Shown piece by piece: positions 6,599 through 7,833 of a DNA stretch of 7,833 nucleotides (positions within the stretch are counted from its first letter, which is position 1; every line of letters starts with the position of its first letter). The translations under genes were made by a program, and so were the position numbers. Under the pieces are notes generated by a model. It saw only the letters and a program-made list of their open reading frames with translations, was not told the DNA's origin and made no database searches. The DNA is from Actinomycetota bacterium (lineage in GTDB: Bacteria; Actinomycetota; Actinomycetes; S36-B12): NCBI GenBank assembly GCA_016870425.1, contig VGBQ01000124.1:1-7833 (forward strand), given 5' to 3'.

Positions 6599-7056
6599 CA
6601 GCGAGCCGCCTGCATCGACTCCGTGATCGCCTGCGCAGTGACGAGGGAGCGGCAGTCGTGGAGTTCGTCGTACTCGTCGTGCTCGTCATCGTGCCGGTTG
6701 CCTATGCCGTGATCGCCGTGATGAGCGTGCAGTCCGCGGCCTATGCGGTCACCCAGGCCGCTCGCGAATCCGCCCGCGCCTTCACCCAGGCCGACACGCT
6801 CGGCGAGGCTCGCTCGGCAGCGCGCCTCGCGACGCGCATCGCACTGTCCGACCAGGGGGTGCCGCTGAGGGGCGATGAGCTCCGGATCGACTGCGACGGC
6901 ACATGCTTGGCGCCTGGCACGACGATCCGAGTCAGCGTCGGCACCCGCGTGCGACTGCCCTTCCTGCCTGAATCCCTGGCCGACAGCACCGTCGGTGCCG
7001 TGCCGGTGAGCGCGGAGCACCTCGCCGTGATCGACGACTATCGGGAAGCGCCATGA
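6595..7056 (+). CDS. TadE-like pseudopilin (second copy, TadE/TadF type)
   Basis: Second minor pseudopilin of the locus, 153 aa from ATG 6595. This start overlaps the previous stop and is preceded by AGGAGAGG (6585-6592). The N terminus has Gly18 followed by AAVVEF with Glu23 at +5, then a helix to about residue 43 with Pro34 in its middle. The outer part continues SVQSAAYAVTQAARESARAF, a typical TadE-family helix. It differs from the first copy by a Cys pair, Cys100 and Cys104 (DCDGTC), the only cysteines in the protein and a likely disulfide outside the membrane. It may take the TadF role, but the assignment within TadE/TadF is not certain. It overlaps the TadG-like gene by 4 nt. Confidence 0.82.
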   Translation: MTASRLHRLRDRLRSDEGAAVVEFVVLVVLVIVPVAYAVIAVMSVQSAAYAVTQAARESARAFTQADTLGEARSAARLATRIALSDQGVPLRGDELRIDCDGTCLAPGTTIRVSVGTRVRLPFLPESLADSTVGAVPVSAEHLAVIDDYREAP

Positions 7057-7484
7057 GACGCCGCCCCGCTGATGACGGCAGCATCCTCGTGCTGAGTCTC
7101 GGATTCATCGTCATCTGCATCCTGGCCCTCGCTGTCGTCGTCGACGCTTCGAGTGCCTTCCTCGCGCGTCGAGCCCTGCAGGCCCAGGCCGATGCAGCGG
7201 CACTCGCCGGAGCGCAGGCCATCGATCTGGATGCCTACTACGCCGAGGGCGCGGCCTCGCGCATCCGCCTTGACCCGTCGGGCATCCGGGCAGCCGTCGA
7301 ACGTCACGTCCGGCGTGATCCCGGGGAGGGCCGACTCACCGCCGTGTCGCTGCGCGACGACATGGTCCTCGTCACCATGAGCGACCGCGTGCGACCGCCC
7401 TTCTCCGGCTGGCTCACTCCCTCAGGTGCGTACGACCTCACCGTGGAGGCGGGTGCCGTGCTCAGTTATCGTCCCGGCAGTTGA
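7053..7484 (+). CDS. TadG-like pilus assembly protein (short form)
   Basis: 143-aa membrane-anchored protein of the TadG/Rv3654c type, last gene of the tad set. A basic N terminus (MRRRP) leads into DDGSILVLSLGFIV, a membrane helix at about 11-31 (ILALAVVVDA), then SSAFLARRALQAQADAAALAGAQ, the hallmark start of TadG-like proteins. The C-terminal half is mixed and ends with a predicted beta-like stretch (YDLTVEAGAVLSY). Position +5 after Gly9 is Val14's neighbourhood (SILVL), not Glu, so it is not a standard prepilin. It is much shorter than proteobacterial TadG, which carries a von Willebrand A domain; this fits the short actinobacterial form and is not obviously truncated. The start overlaps the previous stop (ATGA). 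Confidence 0.8.
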   Translation: MRRRPADDGSILVLSLGFIVICILALAVVVDASSAFLARRALQAQADAAALAGAQAIDLDAYYAEGAASRIRLDPSGIRAAVERHVRRDPGEGRLTAVSLRDDMVLVTMSDRVRPPFSGWLTPSGAYDLTVEAGAVLSYRPGS

Positions 7485-7497
7485 CGTTGACCGACGC

Positions 7498-7504
7498 GAG
7501 GGAG
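7498..7504 (+). promoter_or_regulatory. Shine-Dalgarno sequence of the cupin gene
   Basis: GAGGGAG lies 4 nt before ATG 7509, in the 24-nt gap after the TadG-like gene. The gap is too short for a terminator plus promoter, so read-through from the tad operon is plausible. Confidence 0.55.
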
Positions 7505-7508
7505 TGGC

Positions 7509-7833
7509 ATGGCCCAGATCATCGACGCACCCGTGCGGATCCCCGTGCCCGGCGGCAAGACCATAGACGAGTACGTCGGCCGGGTCGTCTCGGGCGACAG
7601 CGCGGTCTCCATCGCGCACATGCGCGCGCCGGCGGGATGGGACGAGCCCTTCCAGACTCCTGACTTCGACGAGTTCACCGTGGTCCTCGAGGGCGCCCTC
7701 GTCATCGACACCCCCGACGGCGAGATGCGTGTGGCCGCTGGCCAGGCCGTCATCACTCGCGTGGGGGAGCGCATTCGCTACCGCACGCCCGAGGGTGCGA
7801 CGTACATCGCCGTCTGCCTCCCGGCCTTCAGCC
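7509..7833 (+). CDS. Cupin-fold protein (3' end cut off)
   Basis: Open from ATG 7509 to the end of the window without a stop; 108 residues are visible, and the protein continues. The pattern is that of a small single-domain cupin related to cupin_2/EutQ-like proteins: AGWDEPFQTPDFDEFTVVLEG (about 42-62) is cupin motif 1, and AAGQAVITRVGERIRYRTP (about 76-94) is motif 2. The usual metal ligands are missing: motif 1 has Phe48/Thr50 where His-X-His is expected, while the acidic Glu55 remains, and motif 2 has no His. The only His visible is His37, outside the motifs. A metal-dependent enzyme is therefore unlikely; a ligand-binding or sugar-epimerase-like role is possible but unproven. It follows the tad operon by 24 nt, with no functional link shown. 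Confidence 0.8.
   Translation, partial: MAQIIDAPVRIPVPGGKTIDEYVGRVVSGDSAVSIAHMRAPAGWDEPFQTPDFDEFTVVLEGALVIDTPDGEMRVAAGQAVITRVGERIRYRTPEGATYIAVCLPAFS

Noticed and set aside
7481..7509. TTGACG/TTGACC as a -35 element for the cupin gene
   Set aside because: No -10 box at 16-18 nt, and it would place the transcript start inside the coding region.
7481..7663. 60-aa open frame overlapping the cupin start in another frame
   Set aside because: Arg/His-rich shadow frame; the cupin frame has an SD, an ATG and a recognisable fold.
1..7833. tRNA, rRNA, CRISPR, insertion sequence, toxin-antitoxin or phage genes
   Set aside because: No cloverleaf-like segments, direct-repeat arrays, transposase motifs or phage genes were seen in reading the window; nearly all of it is accounted for by the listed genes.

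Overview
The window is GC-rich (by eye well above 60 %), fully coding on the + strand, with GTG as well as ATG starts and chains of 4-nt start/stop overlaps. Together with the gene families this points to an actinomycete (Actinomycetota, perhaps Micrococcales). No rRNA or species-specific marker is present, so I do not name a genus.

Region 1 (1-2788) is the end of a nucleoside uptake and salvage operon. It starts inside a double-domain ABC ATPase of the BmpA/NupABC-type nucleoside importer group, which overlaps by 4 nt with deoA (thymidine/pyrimidine-nucleoside phosphorylase). The logic is import of nucleosides followed by phosphorolysis to free base plus (deoxy)ribose-1-phosphate. The substrate-binding lipoprotein and membrane permeases of the importer are not in view.

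Region 2 (2789-2984) is a 196-nt intergenic space with two perfect 7-bp inverted repeats (possible transcription ends without a U tract), a small hairpin, an 8-bp palindrome and a clear Shine-Dalgarno sequence for the next gene.

Region 3 (2985-7484) is a compact Tad/Flp pilus operon: tadA (secretion ATPase), tadB and tadC (inner-membrane platform), a 62-aa Flp-like small pilin candidate, two TadE-type pseudopilins and a short TadG-like protein. Every junction is a 4-nt ATGA/GTGA overlap except tadC-pilin, where a 65-nt A/C-rich leader ends in the strongest ribosome-binding site of the window, as expected for the most abundant subunit. The locus has no tadZ and no prepilin peptidase (tadV/cpaA) in view. 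The pilin candidate lacks the Glu at +5 that both TadE-like proteins have.

Region 4 (7485-7833) opens a cupin-fold protein that continues beyond the window and lacks the usual metal-binding histidines. It is only 24 nt from the tad operon and may be cotranscribed, but no functional link can be seen.

I see no RNA genes, insertion sequences, CRISPR arrays or signs of recent transfer. The window mostly holds known families; the points worth checking are the unusual pilin, the shared TGCATGCA palindromes and the bare tad gene set.
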